Source: Micromonospora terminaliae (GTDB lineage Bacteria; Actinomycetota; Actinomycetes; Mycobacteriales; Micromonosporaceae). From it: 64,000 nucleotides of DNA. The stretch spans positions 372,001 through 436,000 of the forward strand of contig NZ_CP045309.1 of the NCBI RefSeq assembly GCF_009671205.1, written 5' to 3'. A model generated the notes under the pieces. The model was not told the DNA's origin. It did no database searches and worked only from the letters and a program-made list of their open reading frames with translations. Shown in pieces: positions 35,326-45,763 of the stretch; within the stretch, counting starts at the first letter, position 1, and every line of letters begins with the position of its first letter. Made by a program: the position numbers and the translations under genes.

Positions 35326-35382
35326 ACTCTTCTCCTTCTTCGACGGAGCCACCGGGGGACGGCGCACTCCAACTACGGACGC

Positions 35383-36138
35383 TCAGTGCGTGAGGATCTT
35401 GGACAGGAAGTCCTTGGCCCGCTCGCTGCGCGGGTTCGCGAAGAACTCCGTGGGCGGGGCCTCCTCGACCAACTGGCCGTCGGCCATGAAGACCACCCGG
35501 TTGGCCGCGTGCCGGGCGAAGCCCATCTCGTGGGTCACCACGACCATGGTCATGCCGTCGCGGGCCAGCGAGGTCATCACCTCCAGCACCTCGCCGACCA
35601 TCTCCGGGTCCAGCGCGCTGGTCGGCTCGTCGAAGAGCATCGCCTTGGGCTGCATGGCCAGCGCGCGGGCGATGGCCGCCCGCTGCTGCTGGCCGCCGGA
35701 GAGCTGTGCCGGGTACTTGTCCGCCTGGTTGGCGATGCCCACCCGGTCGAGCAGGGCCAGGCCGCGCTCACGGGCGGCGGCCGGCTTCTCCCGGCGCACC
35801 TTGACGGGGCCGAGGGTGACGTTCTCCAGGATGGTCTTGTGCGCGAAGAGGTTGAACGACTGGAACACCATGCCGACCTCGCTGCGCAGCTTGGCCAGCG
35901 CCTTGCCCTCGGCGGGCAGCGGGGTGCCGTCGAAGGTGATGGTGCCCGAGTTGATCGGCTCCAGCCGGTTGATGGTGCGGCAGAGCGTCGACTTGCCGGA
36001 ACCGGACGGGCCGATCACGACGACCACCTCGCCCCTACCGACGGAGAGCGAGACGTCGTCCAGCACGTGCAGCGGGCCGAACCACTTGTTCACCCCGTCC
36101 AGCACGATCAGCGGTTCGCCCGTCGTCACGTCGTCCAC
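35383..36138 (-). CDS. gluA: Glutamate ABC transporter ATP-binding protein GluA
   Basis: A 251-aa ABC ATPase of the amino-acid uptake (GlnQ/HisP) type: Walker A GPSGSGKS (about 43-50), signature LSGGQQQR, Walker [15 protein letters not shown]-loop [10 protein letters not shown]. The start is uncertain between GTG 36138 and GTG 36129, neither with a strong Shine-Dalgarno sequence; the domain begins right after either. First gene of gluABCD. A GTCAC-N6-GTAAC box lies about 90 bp upstream, which suggests control by nitrogen status (GlnR) or by MtrA. Confidence 0.92.
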   Translation of the reverse strand: MDDVTTGEPLIVLDGVNKWFGPLHVLDDVSLSVGRGEVVVVIGPSGSGKSTLCRTINRLEPINSGTITFDGTPLPAEGKALAKLRSEVGMVFQSFNLFAHKTILENVTLGPVKVRREKPAAARERGLALLDRVGIANQADKYPAQLSGGQQQRAAIARALAMQPKAMLFDEPTSALDPEMVGEVLEVMTSLARDGMTMVVVTHEMGFARHAANRVVFMADGQLVEEAPPTEFFANPRSERAKDFLSKILTH

Positions 36139-36229
36139 CGTCCCTGTCGTCCATATGGAAAAGCGGGGTCGCGAGACCCCCGGTTGGGCAACTGTAGGCG
36201 GGGTGATGTGGCAGAACGCAACTCGAATG

Positions 36230-36254
36230 GTCACGGAGCGGTAACACCGGTCAC
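36230..36254. promoter_or_regulatory. GlnR/MtrA-type box upstream of gluA
   Basis: GTCAC-GGAGCG-GTAAC (36230-36245) fits the GTnAC-N6-GTnAC pattern bound by GlnR, and competitively by MtrA, in actinomycetes. A further GTCAC half-site follows at 36250. It lies in the divergent gluA-selD gap and could serve either gene. Confidence 0.55.
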
Positions 36255-36336
36255 CGCCGTACCCGTCAGTCCGAATTCCGTCACGAAACGGGCCGTCCGA
36301 ATGGCGACCACACCGGTTCACGGAGATCATGTGGGG

Positions 36337-37326
36337 ATGACAACTGCGGTCCGGCTGACCGATTACGCCCGCGGCGGCGGGTGCGCCTGCAAGATTCCGC
36401 CGGGCGAGCTGGAGACGATGGTCGCCGGGCTGGCGCCGGCGGTCGGCGTCGCCGATCTGCTGGTCGGTCTGGAGCACGGCGACGACGCCGCGGTGGTCCG
36501 GCTGGACGAGCGCACCGGCCTCGTCAGCACCGCCGACTTCTTCACCCCGGTCGTCGACGACGCCTACGACTGGGGGCGCATCGCCGCCGCCAACGCACTT
36601 TCCGACGTGTACGCCATGGGCGGCACCCCGCTCGTCGCGCTGAACCTGCTCTGCTGGCCCCGGGACGTGCTGCCGCTGGAGCTGGCCCGGGAGGTGCTGC
36701 GCGGGGGTCAGGACGTGGCCCGGGAGGCGGGCTGCCACCTGGCCGGCGGGCACAGCGTGGACGACGACGGCCCGAAGTACGGGCTGGCCGTCACCGGGGT
36801 GGTCCGGCCCGAGGAGCTGATCACCCTGGACGCCGGCCGAGCCGGCCTGCCGCTGTCGCTGACCAAGCCGCTCGGCGTCGGGGTGCTGAACACCCGGCAC
36901 AAGCGGACCGGGGAGCGGTTCGGCGAGGCGGTCGCCTCGATGGCCCGGCTGAACCGCGACGCGGCCCGGGCGGCGGTGGCGGCCGGGATCCGCTGCGGCA
37001 CCGACGTGACCGGGTTCGGGCTGCTCGGGCACGCGTCGAAGCTGGCCCGGGCCAGCCGGCTCACCGTGGCGATCGACGCCGCCGCGGTGCCCTACCTGCC
37101 GGGCGCCCGGGAGGCGCTGCGCGACGGGTACGTCAGCGGCGGCACGCGGCGCAACCTGGACTGGGTGACGCCATGGACCGACTTCGGCGGGGCCGACGAG
37201 GGGGAGCGGCTGCTGCTGGCCGACGCGCAGACCTCGGGCGGGCTGCTGGTCGCGGGCGAGGTCCCGGGGGGCACCGTGGTCGGTGAGCTGCTGCCGGCGA
37301 GCGAGCACCTGATCCGGGTGCGCTGA
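36337..37326 (+). CDS. selD: Selenide, water dikinase (selenophosphate synthetase)
   Basis: A 329-aa enzyme making selenophosphate from selenide and ATP. The catalytic loop reads [10 protein letters not shown], with Cys16, Cys18 and Lys19; the first cysteine is Sec in some organisms but Cys here, and the middle residue is Ala instead of the common Gly. Further motifs are [37 protein letters not shown] and the [12 protein letters not shown] loop. ATG 36337 is chosen; ATG 36301 is an alternative. No selA, selB, selC or selenoprotein gene lies in the window, so its partners must be elsewhere. Confidence 0.94.
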   Translation: MTTAVRLTDYARGGGCACKIPPGELETMVAGLAPAVGVADLLVGLEHGDDAAVVRLDERTGLVSTADFFTPVVDDAYDWGRIAAANALSDVYAMGGTPLVALNLLCWPRDVLPLELAREVLRGGQDVAREAGCHLAGGHSVDDDGPKYGLAVTGVVRPEELITLDAGRAGLPLSLTKPLGVGVLNTRHKRTGERFGEAVASMARLNRDAARAAVAAGIRCGTDVTGFGLLGHASKLARASRLTVAIDAAAVPYLPGAREALRDGYVSGGTRRNLDWVTPWTDFGGADEGERLLLADAQTSGGLLVAGEVPGGTVVGELLPASEHLIRVR

Positions 37327-37340
37327 CGGCCGGCGCCCTC

Positions 37341-37384
37341 ATTCGCGAATCCGTCAGCAGGTATCGGTGGTTCGCGTCGCGAAC
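37341..37384. promoter_or_regulatory. Two palindromes sharing the TTCGCG core
   Basis: ATTCGCGAAT (37341-37350) and GTTCGCGTCGCGAAC (37370-37384) are both perfect inverted repeats, 19 bp apart, just after selD and upstream of the gene at 37565. Possible paired operators; the regulator is unknown. Confidence 0.4.
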
Positions 37385-37406
37385 GCGGCACCATACCCGA
37401 TAAACT

Positions 37407-37422
37407 GTCACCTTCCCGCTAC
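37407..37422. promoter_or_regulatory. Imperfect GlnR/MtrA-type box
   Basis: GTCAC-CTTCCC-GCTAC, one position off the GTnAC-N6-GTnAC pattern, directly after a TAAACT -10-like hexamer (37401-37406). Confidence 0.35.
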
Positions 37423-37460
37423 TCTGGGCAAGGCCACCCGGGGAAATTTTGCCCGTAATG

Positions 37461-37476
37461 GTCACAGACCGGTAAC
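37461..37476. promoter_or_regulatory. GlnR/MtrA-type box upstream of the gene at 37565
   Basis: GTCAC-AGACCG-GTAAC is a full match to GTnAC-N6-GTnAC and shares the flanking AATG with the gluA-proximal box, about 90 bp before the start codon. Confidence 0.55.
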
Positions 37477-37564
37477 TTGCGCCCGGCTGAGGTCATAAGC
37501 ACCCCACCATCGTGAGTAAGGCCCGATCCGGAGGCCGGTGGGACGAGCGCAGCGAGGAGGCGGC

Positions 37565-38044
37565 ATGACCGAGCTGTGGAACTGGAGAATCGACGGCGCG
37601 GCGCCCGTGGAGGTCTACCCGGCGCTGGCCGAGGCACTCGGCCGGGTGGTGATGCCCCTCGCCGTCGCCGACCCGGCCCGACTCCCCGCGTACGCGGTGG
37701 TCTGCGACGTGTGGGAGGCGCCCGGGGTGTACGGCACCATGGTCGACTGTTACGGCGTGCCCGAGCGCCTGCCGGAGCTGCCCAGCATCGCGGCGCTGGC
37801 CCGGCTGCTGGACCGCAACTGCCTGATGCGCGACGACACCCTCGACGCGGGACGGCACCTGCTGGTCGCCCCGGACGGCACGATCCGCCCGGTGCACTTC
37901 GACGTGGTCGAGACCGACGACGGCGAGGTCCTCAGCGACCAGCGGCTCTGCACGGTGGCGGACCCCCGCTGCCGGGGCTGGTCGCAGTGCCACCGCTCCC
38001 GCTGGGCCCCCGACTCGGTCGCCCCGGCCCTCGCCGCCGCCTGA
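37565..38044 (+). CDS. Conserved-looking hypothetical protein (159 aa)
   Basis: I do not recognise the family. ATG 37565 has a strong GGAGG ribosome-binding site 6 bases upstream. The protein is soluble, acidic and has six cysteines, three in a C-terminal cluster ([14 protein letters not shown]). It also has alternating hydrophobic strands ([20 protein letters not shown], 37688-37747) and [20 protein letters not shown], suggesting a small beta-rich domain. Two GlnR/MtrA-type boxes and paired palindromes precede it, the densest regulatory region in the window. That hints at nitrogen- or cell-cycle-linked expression. Its stop codon lies inside a 53-bp tandem duplication. Confidence 0.72.
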   Translation: MTELWNWRIDGAAPVEVYPALAEALGRVVMPLAVADPARLPAYAVVCDVWEAPGVYGTMVDCYGVPERLPELPSIAALARLLDRNCLMRDDTLDAGRHLLVAPDGTIRPVHFDVVETDDGEVLSDQRLCTVADPRCRGWSQCHRSRWAPDSVAPALAAA

Positions 38045-38133
38045 CCGGCGGCGAGGGGGCGGCCCCGGCACGGCAGCCCGAGCACCCGCCGCCTGACCCG
38101 GCGGCGAGGGGGCGGCCCCGGCACGGCAGCCCG
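38036..38133. repeat. 53-bp tandem duplication spanning a stop codon
   Basis: GGCGGCGAGGGGGCGGCCCC and its flanks occur at about 38047 and 38100. The duplicated unit includes the GCCGCCTGACC that ends the gene at 37565; a third partial GCCTGACCC follows at about 38131. Confidence 0.85.
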
Positions 38134-38202
38134 CCTGACCCGCGCGACGGCGCTCATCCTCGTTCGGTCCGGCCAGGTCCGCCCGGATACGCTGTCCGGG
38201 TC

Positions 38203-39702
38203 ATGACTACCGCAGCCGCGGGCAGCCCGCGCACCTACCAGGTGCGCACGTACGGCTGCCAGATGAACGTGCACGACTCCGAGCGCATCTCCGGCCTGCT
38301 CGAACAGGCCGGCTACGTGCGCGCCGCCGAGGCCGACGAGCAGCCCGACGTGGTGGTGTTCAACACCTGCGCCGTCCGGGAGAACGCCGACAACCGGCTC
38401 TACGGCAACCTGGGTCACCTGCGCCCCGTCAAGGACAAGCATCCGGGGATGCAGATCGCGGTCGGCGGCTGCCTGGCCCAGAAGGACCGCGGCGAGATCG
38501 TCCGCAAGGCGCCCTGGGTGGACGTGGTCTTCGGCACGCACAACATCGGCTCGCTGCCGGTGCTGCTGGAGCGCGCGCGGCACAACACCGCCGCCGAGGT
38601 CGAGATCCTCGAATCCCTCGACGTGTTCCCCTCGACGCTGCCGACCCGGCGCGAGTCGACGTACGCCGGCTGGGTGTCGATCTCGGTGGGGTGCAACAAC
38701 ACCTGCACGTTCTGCATCGTGCCCTCGCTGCGCGGCAAGGAGAAGGACCGCCGCCCCGGCGACATCCTCTCCGAGGTGCGCGCCCTGGTCGACGAGGGCG
38801 TGCTGGAGGTGACGCTGCTCGGGCAGAACGTCAACTCCTACGGCGTCGAGTTCGGCGACCGCTACGCCTTCGGCAAGCTGCTGCGCGCCTGCGGCGACGT
38901 CGACGGCCTGGAGCGGGTCCGGTTCACGAGCCCCCACCCGAAGGACTTCACCGACGACGTCATCGCCGCGATGGCCGAGACCCCCAACGTCTGCCACTCG
39001 CTGCACATGCCGCTCCAGTCCGGCTCCGACGACGTGCTGCGGGCCATGCGCCGCTCGTACCGGTCCGAGAAGTACCTGGGGATCATCGAGAAGGTGCGGG
39101 CCGCCATGCCCGACGCGGCGATCACCACCGACATCATCGTGGGCTTTCCCGGCGAGACCGACGCGGACTTCGAGCGCACCCTCGACGTGGTGCGCGAGGC
39201 CCGCTTCTCGTCGGCGTTCACGTTCCAGTACTCGAAGCGCCCCGGCACCCCGGCCGCCACGATGGACGGCCAGCTGCCCAAGCAGGTCGTGCAGGAGCGG
39301 TACGAGCGGCTGATCGCGACGGTCGAGGAGATCACCTGGGCGGAGAACCGGAAGCTGGTGGGGGAGACCGTCGAGGTGCTGGTGGCGGTCGGCGAGGGGC
39401 GCAAGGACGAGCGCACCGGCCGGCTGTCCGGCCGCGCCCGCGACGGCCGGCTCGTGCACTTCGACGCCGGGTCGCTGGCCGGGGAGATCCGCCCCGGCGA
39501 CATCGTCCACACCACGGTCACCTACGCCGCCCCGCACCACCTCAACGCCGACGGGGAGCCCCTGTCGCACCGGCGCACCCGGGCCGGCGACGCGGCCGAG
39601 GCGGGGCGCGCCCCGCGTACCCCCGGAGTGCTGCTCGGCCTGCCCACGATCGGCGCGCCGGCCGCGGCGCCCGCCCCCACCGGCGGCTGCGCCGCGCACT
39701 GA
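38203..39702 (+). CDS. miaB: tRNA-2-methylthio-N6-dimethylallyladenosine synthase MiaB
   Basis: A 499-aa radical-SAM methylthiotransferase acting on i6A37 of tRNAs, downstream of MiaA in the pathway. It has the N-terminal UPF0004 domain ([19 protein letters not shown], 38248-38304, and further cluster cysteines in NTCAVRE and GGCLAQ). The radical-SAM CxxxCxxC is at GCNNTCTFC (about 163-171), and a TRAM domain runs from about 385. The C-terminus carries an extra Pro/Ala-rich tail. ATG 38203 is preceded by TACGCT and no Shine-Dalgarno sequence, so the mRNA may be leaderless. Confidence 0.95.
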   Translation: MTTAAAGSPRTYQVRTYGCQMNVHDSERISGLLEQAGYVRAAEADEQPDVVVFNTCAVRENADNRLYGNLGHLRPVKDKHPGMQIAVGGCLAQKDRGEIVRKAPWVDVVFGTHNIGSLPVLLERARHNTAAEVEILESLDVFPSTLPTRRESTYAGWVSISVGCNNTCTFCIVPSLRGKEKDRRPGDILSEVRALVDEGVLEVTLLGQNVNSYGVEFGDRYAFGKLLRACGDVDGLERVRFTSPHPKDFTDDVIAAMAETPNVCHSLHMPLQSGSDDVLRAMRRSYRSEKYLGIIEKVRAAMPDAAITTDIIVGFPGETDADFERTLDVVREARFSSAFTFQYSKRPGTPAATMDGQLPKQVVQERYERLIATVEEITWAENRKLVGETVEVLVAVGEGRKDERTGRLSGRARDGRLVHFDAGSLAGEIRPGDIVHTTVTYAAPHHLNADGEPLSHRRTRAGDAAEAGRAPRTPGVLLGLPTIGAPAAAPAPTGGCAAH

Positions 39703-39753
39703 CCGACGGCCGACGGCCGGGACCGCCCCGTGGCGGCCCCGGCCGTCGGGTGT

Positions 39754-41663
<1,910 letters not shown>

Positions 41664-41698
41664 GGAGCCCCCGGTCCCGAGGCGGGACCGGGGGCTCC
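41664..41698 (-). terminator. Terminator of the DUF349 gene
   Basis: Perfect 15-bp stem GGAGCCCCCGGTCCC with loop GAGGC, 14 bases past the DUF349 stop on the minus strand. Confidence 0.8.
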
Positions 41699-41712
41699 CG
41701 GTGAGGCTGAAC

Positions 41713-42921
41713 TCAGCCGGCCTGCTCGGCCAGCTGGAGGAACTGCCGCTTCGAGGCGAGCGCCTGCTCGGCCTCCTTGATCCGGCGGGCGTCGCCGGCG
41801 GCCTGCGCCCGGGCCAGCCGCTCCTCGGCCTCGGCGACCTGGGACCGCATCTGGGCCAGCAGCGGGTTGTCCTCCTTGGAGGTGCGCCGCCACGCCGAGT
41901 CCATGACCTCGCGGACCTTGTCATCCACGGCGCGCAGCCGCCGCTCCAGGCCGGCGGCCGCCTCGCGGGGGACCCGGCCGGCCTCGTGCCACTGTGCCTG
42001 GATCTCCCGCAGCTTCGCCTGGGCGCCCTTCGGGTCGCCGTCGACGTCGAGCGCCTCGGCCTCGGCGAGCAGGGCCTGCTTGCGCTCCAGGTTGGCGCGC
42101 TGCTCGTTGTCCCGCGCCGAGAAGACCTCGCTGCGCCGGGTGAAGAACTCGTCCTGCGCCGCCCGGAACCGTTCCCAGAGCTTCTGCTCGGCCTCCTTGG
42201 AGGCGCGCGGCGCGGCCTTCCACTGGGCCATCAGGTCCTTGAGCTGGTTGGCGGTGGTGCCAAAGTCGGTCGACTCCTTGAGCTTCTCGGCCTCGGCGAC
42301 CAGCTCCTCCTTGATCCCCTGCGCCTGCTTGCGCTGCTGGTCCAGGGAGGCGAAGTGGGCGCCCCGGCGGCGGGTGAAGCCGTCGCGGGCGGCGGCGAAC
42401 CGCTTCCACAGCTCACCGTCGGCCTTCTTGTCGACCCCGCGGATGGTCTTCCACTCGTCGAGGATCTCCTTGAGCCGGTCGCCGGCCGTCTTCCAGCCGG
42501 TCGACTCGGCGGCCAGCTTCTCCGCCTCCTCGACCAGGGCGGTCTTGCGCGCCAGGGCCTCACCGCGGGCGGCGTCCCGGGCGGCCCGCGCCTCGCCCGC
42601 CTTCTCCTCGGCCACGGAGGCCAGCTTGTCGAGGCGGGCGGCCAGGGCGTCGATGTCGCCGACGACGTGCGCCTCGGCCAGCGAGGCGCGGATCCGCCGG
42701 ATCGTGGTCAGCGAGTGGCCCGCGTCCGCGGCGCCCGAGTTGAGCCGGGCCTCGGTCAGATCCACCTCCGTCACCAGGTCGGCGAAGCGCCGGGCGAAGT
42801 GGGCGAGCCCTTCCTCCGGTGCCCCCGCCTGCCAGGATCCGACCACCCGCTCGCCCTCGGCGGTCTTGACGTAGACGGTGCCGTCCTCGTCCACCCGTCC
42901 GAAGGCAGTCCAGTCGCTCAT
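41713..42921 (-). CDS. DUF349 repeat protein
   Basis: A 402-aa, highly charged helical protein with three DUF349 repeats (about residues 140-345). Each has a W-containing core: STGWKTAGDRLKEILDEWKTI (42511-42449), TDFGTTANQLKDLMAQWKAA and DPKGAQAKLREIQAQWHEAG. Coiled-coil propensity is strong in the C-terminal 60 residues. The gene at this position in mycobacteria (near miaB/miaA) encodes the same family. Its function is not established; RNA binding has been suggested for relatives. ATG 42921 is the last of two candidates and begins the folded part. Confidence 0.85.
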   Translation of the reverse strand: MSDWTAFGRVDEDGTVYVKTAEGERVVGSWQAGAPEEGLAHFARRFADLVTEVDLTEARLNSGAADAGHSLTTIRRIRASLAEAHVVGDIDALAARLDKLASVAEEKAGEARAARDAARGEALARKTALVEEAEKLAAESTGWKTAGDRLKEILDEWKTIRGVDKKADGELWKRFAAARDGFTRRRGAHFASLDQQRKQAQGIKEELVAEAEKLKESTDFGTTANQLKDLMAQWKAAPRASKEAEQKLWERFRAAQDEFFTRRSEVFSARDNEQRANLERKQALLAEAEALDVDGDPKGAQAKLREIQAQWHEAGRVPREAAAGLERRLRAVDDKVREVMDSAWRRTSKEDNPLLAQMRSQVAEAEERLARAQAAGDARRIKEAEQALASKRQFLQLAEQAG

Positions 42922-43111
42922 GTGCCCATCCTCGTTCTCCCGGCGTCGTCGGGACACCTCCCGCGATCGCCGCCACGGCGCAGCAAAGTTCTCCCGGCAT
43001 TGTCACAGGTCCGACCCGGTCCGTGTCGAGCGCCTGTCGTCGACCGTGACCATACGGTGTCGTAGCGCCTCGATGACCGGATCGGCGCGGGGACGCACCG
43101 GGGGATACGGA

Positions 43112-43117
43112 TAGGTT
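43112..43117 (+). promoter_or_regulatory. TAGGTT -10 box of the gene at 43124
   Basis: TAGGTT lies 6 bases before GTG 43124, with no Shine-Dalgarno sequence: a probable leaderless promoter for the 43124-dapF unit. Confidence 0.45.
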
Positions 43118-43123
43118 GGTGCC

Positions 43124-43843
43124 GTGCCACTGGTCGCCGCCGCCGTCTGCCCCCACCCGCCCCTGATCGTGCCCGAGGTGGCCGGCGCCGCCGCGCCCGA
43201 GCTGGACGACCTCCGCGCCGCCGCCGACGCGGCCGTGGCCCGGCTGCTCGCCGCCGATCCCGAGGTGATCCTGCTGCTGGGCGCCGGTCCGGAGACGGAA
43301 CGGTTCGGCGCCGCCGACCACGGGTCGCTGCGCCCGTTCGGGCTGGACCGGGACGTCCGGCTCTGGAAGGTCAACTGTGCGGGTGCCGACGTCCTGCCGC
43401 TCAGCCTGACCATCGGGGCCTGGCTGGTGAACCGGTCCGGGACCGAGCTGCCCCGCCTCGCCCGAGCGGTCGCCGCCGACGCCGCCCCGGCCGGCTGCGC
43501 CGCGCTCGGCGCCGAGCTGGTCGCCGAGGCGGACGGGCGGGTCGCGCTGCTGGTGCTCGGGGACGGGTCGGCCTGCCGGGGCGTCAAGGCGCCCGGCTAC
43601 GACGACCCGCGCGCGCCCGCGTACGACGAGGGGGTTGCCGCGGCCCTGGCCGGCGCGGACGCCGAGGCCCTGCTCGGCCTGGACCCGGCGCTGTCGGCGG
43701 AGCTGAAGGCCGCCGGGCGGGCGCCGTGGCAGGTGCTGGCCGGCGCGGCCCGCGCCGCGGGCGGCGACTGGCGCGGCGACGTGAGCTACCACCGGGCCCC
43801 CTACGGCGTTGCCTACTTCGTGGCCAACTGGGAGCGGGTGTGA
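43124..43843 (+). CDS. Class III extradiol dioxygenase-fold (LigB-like) protein
   Basis: A 239-aa protein related to the LigB/MEMO fold, beginning VAAAVCPHPPLIVPEV, where the His-Pro pair corresponds to the metal-ligand loop of extradiol dioxygenases. Other conserved parts are VILLLGAGPETERFG, LVLGDGSACRG and a final SYHRAPYGVAYFVANW. Not all dioxygenase ligands are evident, so enzymatic activity is doubtful. A protein of this type precedes miaA in mycobacteria too, as I recall. Its stop begins a copy of the stop-anchored repeat, after which miaA starts; the genes are co-directional with dapF. Confidence 0.78.
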   Translation: MPLVAAAVCPHPPLIVPEVAGAAAPELDDLRAAADAAVARLLAADPEVILLLGAGPETERFGAADHGSLRPFGLDRDVRLWKVNCAGADVLPLSLTIGAWLVNRSGTELPRLARAVAADAAPAGCAALGAELVAEADGRVALLVLGDGSACRGVKAPGYDDPRAPAYDEGVAAALAGADAEALLGLDPALSAELKAAGRAPWQVLAGAARAAGGDWRGDVSYHRAPYGVAYFVANWERV

Positions 43844-43882
43844 GCGCGAGGAGTGAGCTTGCGAGCCCCGCAGTCGCGAACG
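43841..43882 (+). repeat. Stop-anchored intercistronic repeat, copy 3 (before miaA)
   Basis: Starts with the TGA of the upstream gene (TGAGCGCGAGGAGTGAGC) and ends ...GCAGTCGCGAACG, 10 bases before the miaA GTG. Compared with the Mrp copies it lacks the CCGGG segment. Confidence 0.87.
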
Positions 43883-43892
43883 GAGAGCGGCC

Positions 43893-44798
43893 GTGACCGT
43901 CGTGGCCGTGGTCGGGCCGACCGCGGCGGGCAAGTCAGCGCTGAGCATCGCCCTGGCGCACGCCCTCGACGGCGAGGTGGTCAACGCCGACTCCATGCAG
44001 CTCTACCGGGGCCTGGACATCGGCACCGCCAAGCTGACCCCGGCCGAGCGGGAGGGCGTGCCGCACCACCTGCTCGACATCTGGCCGGTGACCGAGCCGG
44101 CCAGCGTCGCCGAATACCAGCGGCTGGCCCGCGCGGCCGTCGACGACATCCTGGCCCGGGGGCGGGTGCCGCTGCTGGTCGGGGGCTCCGGGCTCTACGT
44201 GCGGGCGGTGCTGGAGCAGTTCGAGTTCCCCGGCACCGACCCGGCGGTACGGGAGCGGCTGGAGGCCGAGCTGGCCGCCGTCGGCCCGGCGCCGCTGCAC
44301 GCCCGGCTGGCCGAGGCCGACCCGGTGGCGGCGGCCGGCATCCTGCCGAGCAACGGCCGGCGCATCGTCCGGGCCCTGGAGGTCGTCGAGCTGACCGGAG
44401 CCCCGTTCACGGCGTCGCTGCCCGCGCCGACGCCGTACTACCCGTCGGTGCAGCTCGGCGTCGACCTGGACACCGCGCTGCTCGACGAGCGGATCGCGCG
44501 GCGGGTGGACCGGATGTGGGCCGACGGCCTGGTCGCCGAGACCCGGACCCTGGTCGGCCAGGGCCTGCCCGAGGGGCGGACGGCCAGCCGGGCGCTCGGC
44601 TACCAGCAGGTGCTGCGCTTCCTGGCGGGGGAGCTGACCGAGGCCCAGGCGTACGAGGAGACCGTGCGGGCCACCCGGCGGTTCGTCCGCCGGCAGCGTT
44701 CCTGGTTCCGCCGCGACCCGCGCATCCACTGGCTGGACTCGGCCTCGCCGGACTTTCTCGACACGGCGCTGCGGGTGGTCGCCGAGCATCGGGAATGA
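43893..44798 (+). CDS. miaA: tRNA dimethylallyltransferase MiaA
   Basis: A 301-aa prenyltransferase that adds the dimethylallyl group to A37, the substrate later thiomethylated by MiaB. P-loop GPTAAGKS (8-15), the DSMQLYRGLDIGTAK loop and GGSGLYVRAVLE are intact, as is the RRFVRRQRSWFRRD tRNA-binding segment. Length is normal. The GTG start follows a repeat element and GGAGAG. It is followed after 7 bp by dapF. Confidence 0.95.
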   Translation: MTVVAVVGPTAAGKSALSIALAHALDGEVVNADSMQLYRGLDIGTAKLTPAEREGVPHHLLDIWPVTEPASVAEYQRLARAAVDDILARGRVPLLVGGSGLYVRAVLEQFEFPGTDPAVRERLEAELAAVGPAPLHARLAEADPVAAAGILPSNGRRIVRALEVVELTGAPFTASLPAPTPYYPSVQLGVDLDTALLDERIARRVDRMWADGLVAETRTLVGQGLPEGRTASRALGYQQVLRFLAGELTEAQAYEETVRATRRFVRRQRSWFRRDPRIHWLDSASPDFLDTALRVVAEHRE

Positions 44799-44805
44799 TG
44801 GGGGC

Positions 44806-45651
44806 GTGGAGTTCACCAAGGGCCACGGCACCGGCAACGACTTCGTCATCCTGCCCGACCCGGACGGGGCGCTCGACCTGACACCCGGCCTGGTCGCCGC
44901 GCTCTGCGACCGGCGGCGCGGCCTGGGCGGCGACGGCGTGCTGCGCGTGGTCCGCGCCGCCAAGCACCCGGACGGCGCCGCGCTGGCCGGCGAGGCCGAG
45001 TGGTTCATGGACTACTGGAACTCCGACGGCTCGTTCGCCGAGATGTGCGGCAACGGGGCCCGGGTCTTCGTCCGCTACCTGCTGGAGACCGGCCTGGCCA
45101 CCCCGTCCGGCCCGACCCTGCCGCTGGCCACCCGCGCGGGTCTGGTCCGCGCCCGGGTCGAGGGCGCCGACGTCGCCGTCGAGATGCGCCGCCCCCGGCT
45201 GTACGACACGGCCACCGCCACCGTGGGCGGGCTCACCCTGACCGGCGCCGCCGTCGACGTGGGCAACCCGCACCTGGTCTGCGCCCTGCCCGCCAGCCTC
45301 GACCTGGGCGTCCTGGACCTCACCCGGGCCCCCGACGTCGACCCGTCCGTCTTCCCGGCCGGGGTGAACGTCGAGTTCACGACCCCGGGCGAGCCGGTCG
45401 AGGGCAGCGACGGGCACGTGCTCATGCGGGTCTACGAGCGCGGCTCGGCCGAGACGCTCTCCTGCGGCACCGGCGCGTGCGCGGTGGCCGCCGTGGCCCT
45501 GCGCGACGCCGGCCGGGAGACCGGCACGACGACGGTGGACGTGCCCGGCGGCCGCCTCACGATCACGATCACCGACGACACCTGCTGGCTCGCCGGCCCC
45601 GCCGTCCTGGTGGCAACCGGCGAGATCAACCCGGAAACCCTCACGACGTAA
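44806..45651 (+). CDS. dapF: Diaminopimelate epimerase DapF
   Basis: A 281-aa enzyme converting LL- to meso-diaminopimelate for lysine and peptidoglycan. Both catalytic cysteines are seen: EMCGNGARVF (about Cys82) and LSCGTGACAVA (about Cys220). The N-terminal GHGTGNDFV loop is typical. The GTG start is 7 bp after miaA, so the two are translated from one mRNA. Immediately after it lies a GATC-bounded inverted repeat (45680-45735), then the convergent malic enzyme gene. Confidence 0.95.
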   Translation: MEFTKGHGTGNDFVILPDPDGALDLTPGLVAALCDRRRGLGGDGVLRVVRAAKHPDGAALAGEAEWFMDYWNSDGSFAEMCGNGARVFVRYLLETGLATPSGPTLPLATRAGLVRARVEGADVAVEMRRPRLYDTATATVGGLTLTGAAVDVGNPHLVCALPASLDLGVLDLTRAPDVDPSVFPAGVNVEFTTPGEPVEGSDGHVLMRVYERGSAETLSCGTGACAVAAVALRDAGRETGTTTVDVPGGRLTITITDDTCWLAGPAVLVATGEINPETLTT

Positions 45652-45679
45652 CCCGGCGGCGGGGTGCCCGCGGCTTTGG

Positions 45680-45735
45680 GATCATGGGGTTGGCGGGTTG
45701 GTTTGTCCTGGTTCGGGCCGGCCAACCTCATGATC
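45680..45735. repeat. GATCATG...CATGATC inverted repeat between dapF and malic enzyme gene
   Basis: GATCATGGGGTTGGC (45680-45694) pairs with GCCAACCTCATGATC (45721-45735) at 14 of 15 positions, loop 26 bases. It has the same design as the GATCTTGG palindromes near 29.9 kb. It may also act as a bidirectional terminator between the convergent genes. Confidence 0.85.
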
Positions 45736-45763
45736 GACGCGCCGTGGCGGCGCCCCGCCCGGG

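Noticed and set aside
37327..37564. tRNA-Sec gene next to selD
   Set aside because: No cloverleaf, T-loop or UCA anticodon arrangement could be found in the interval.
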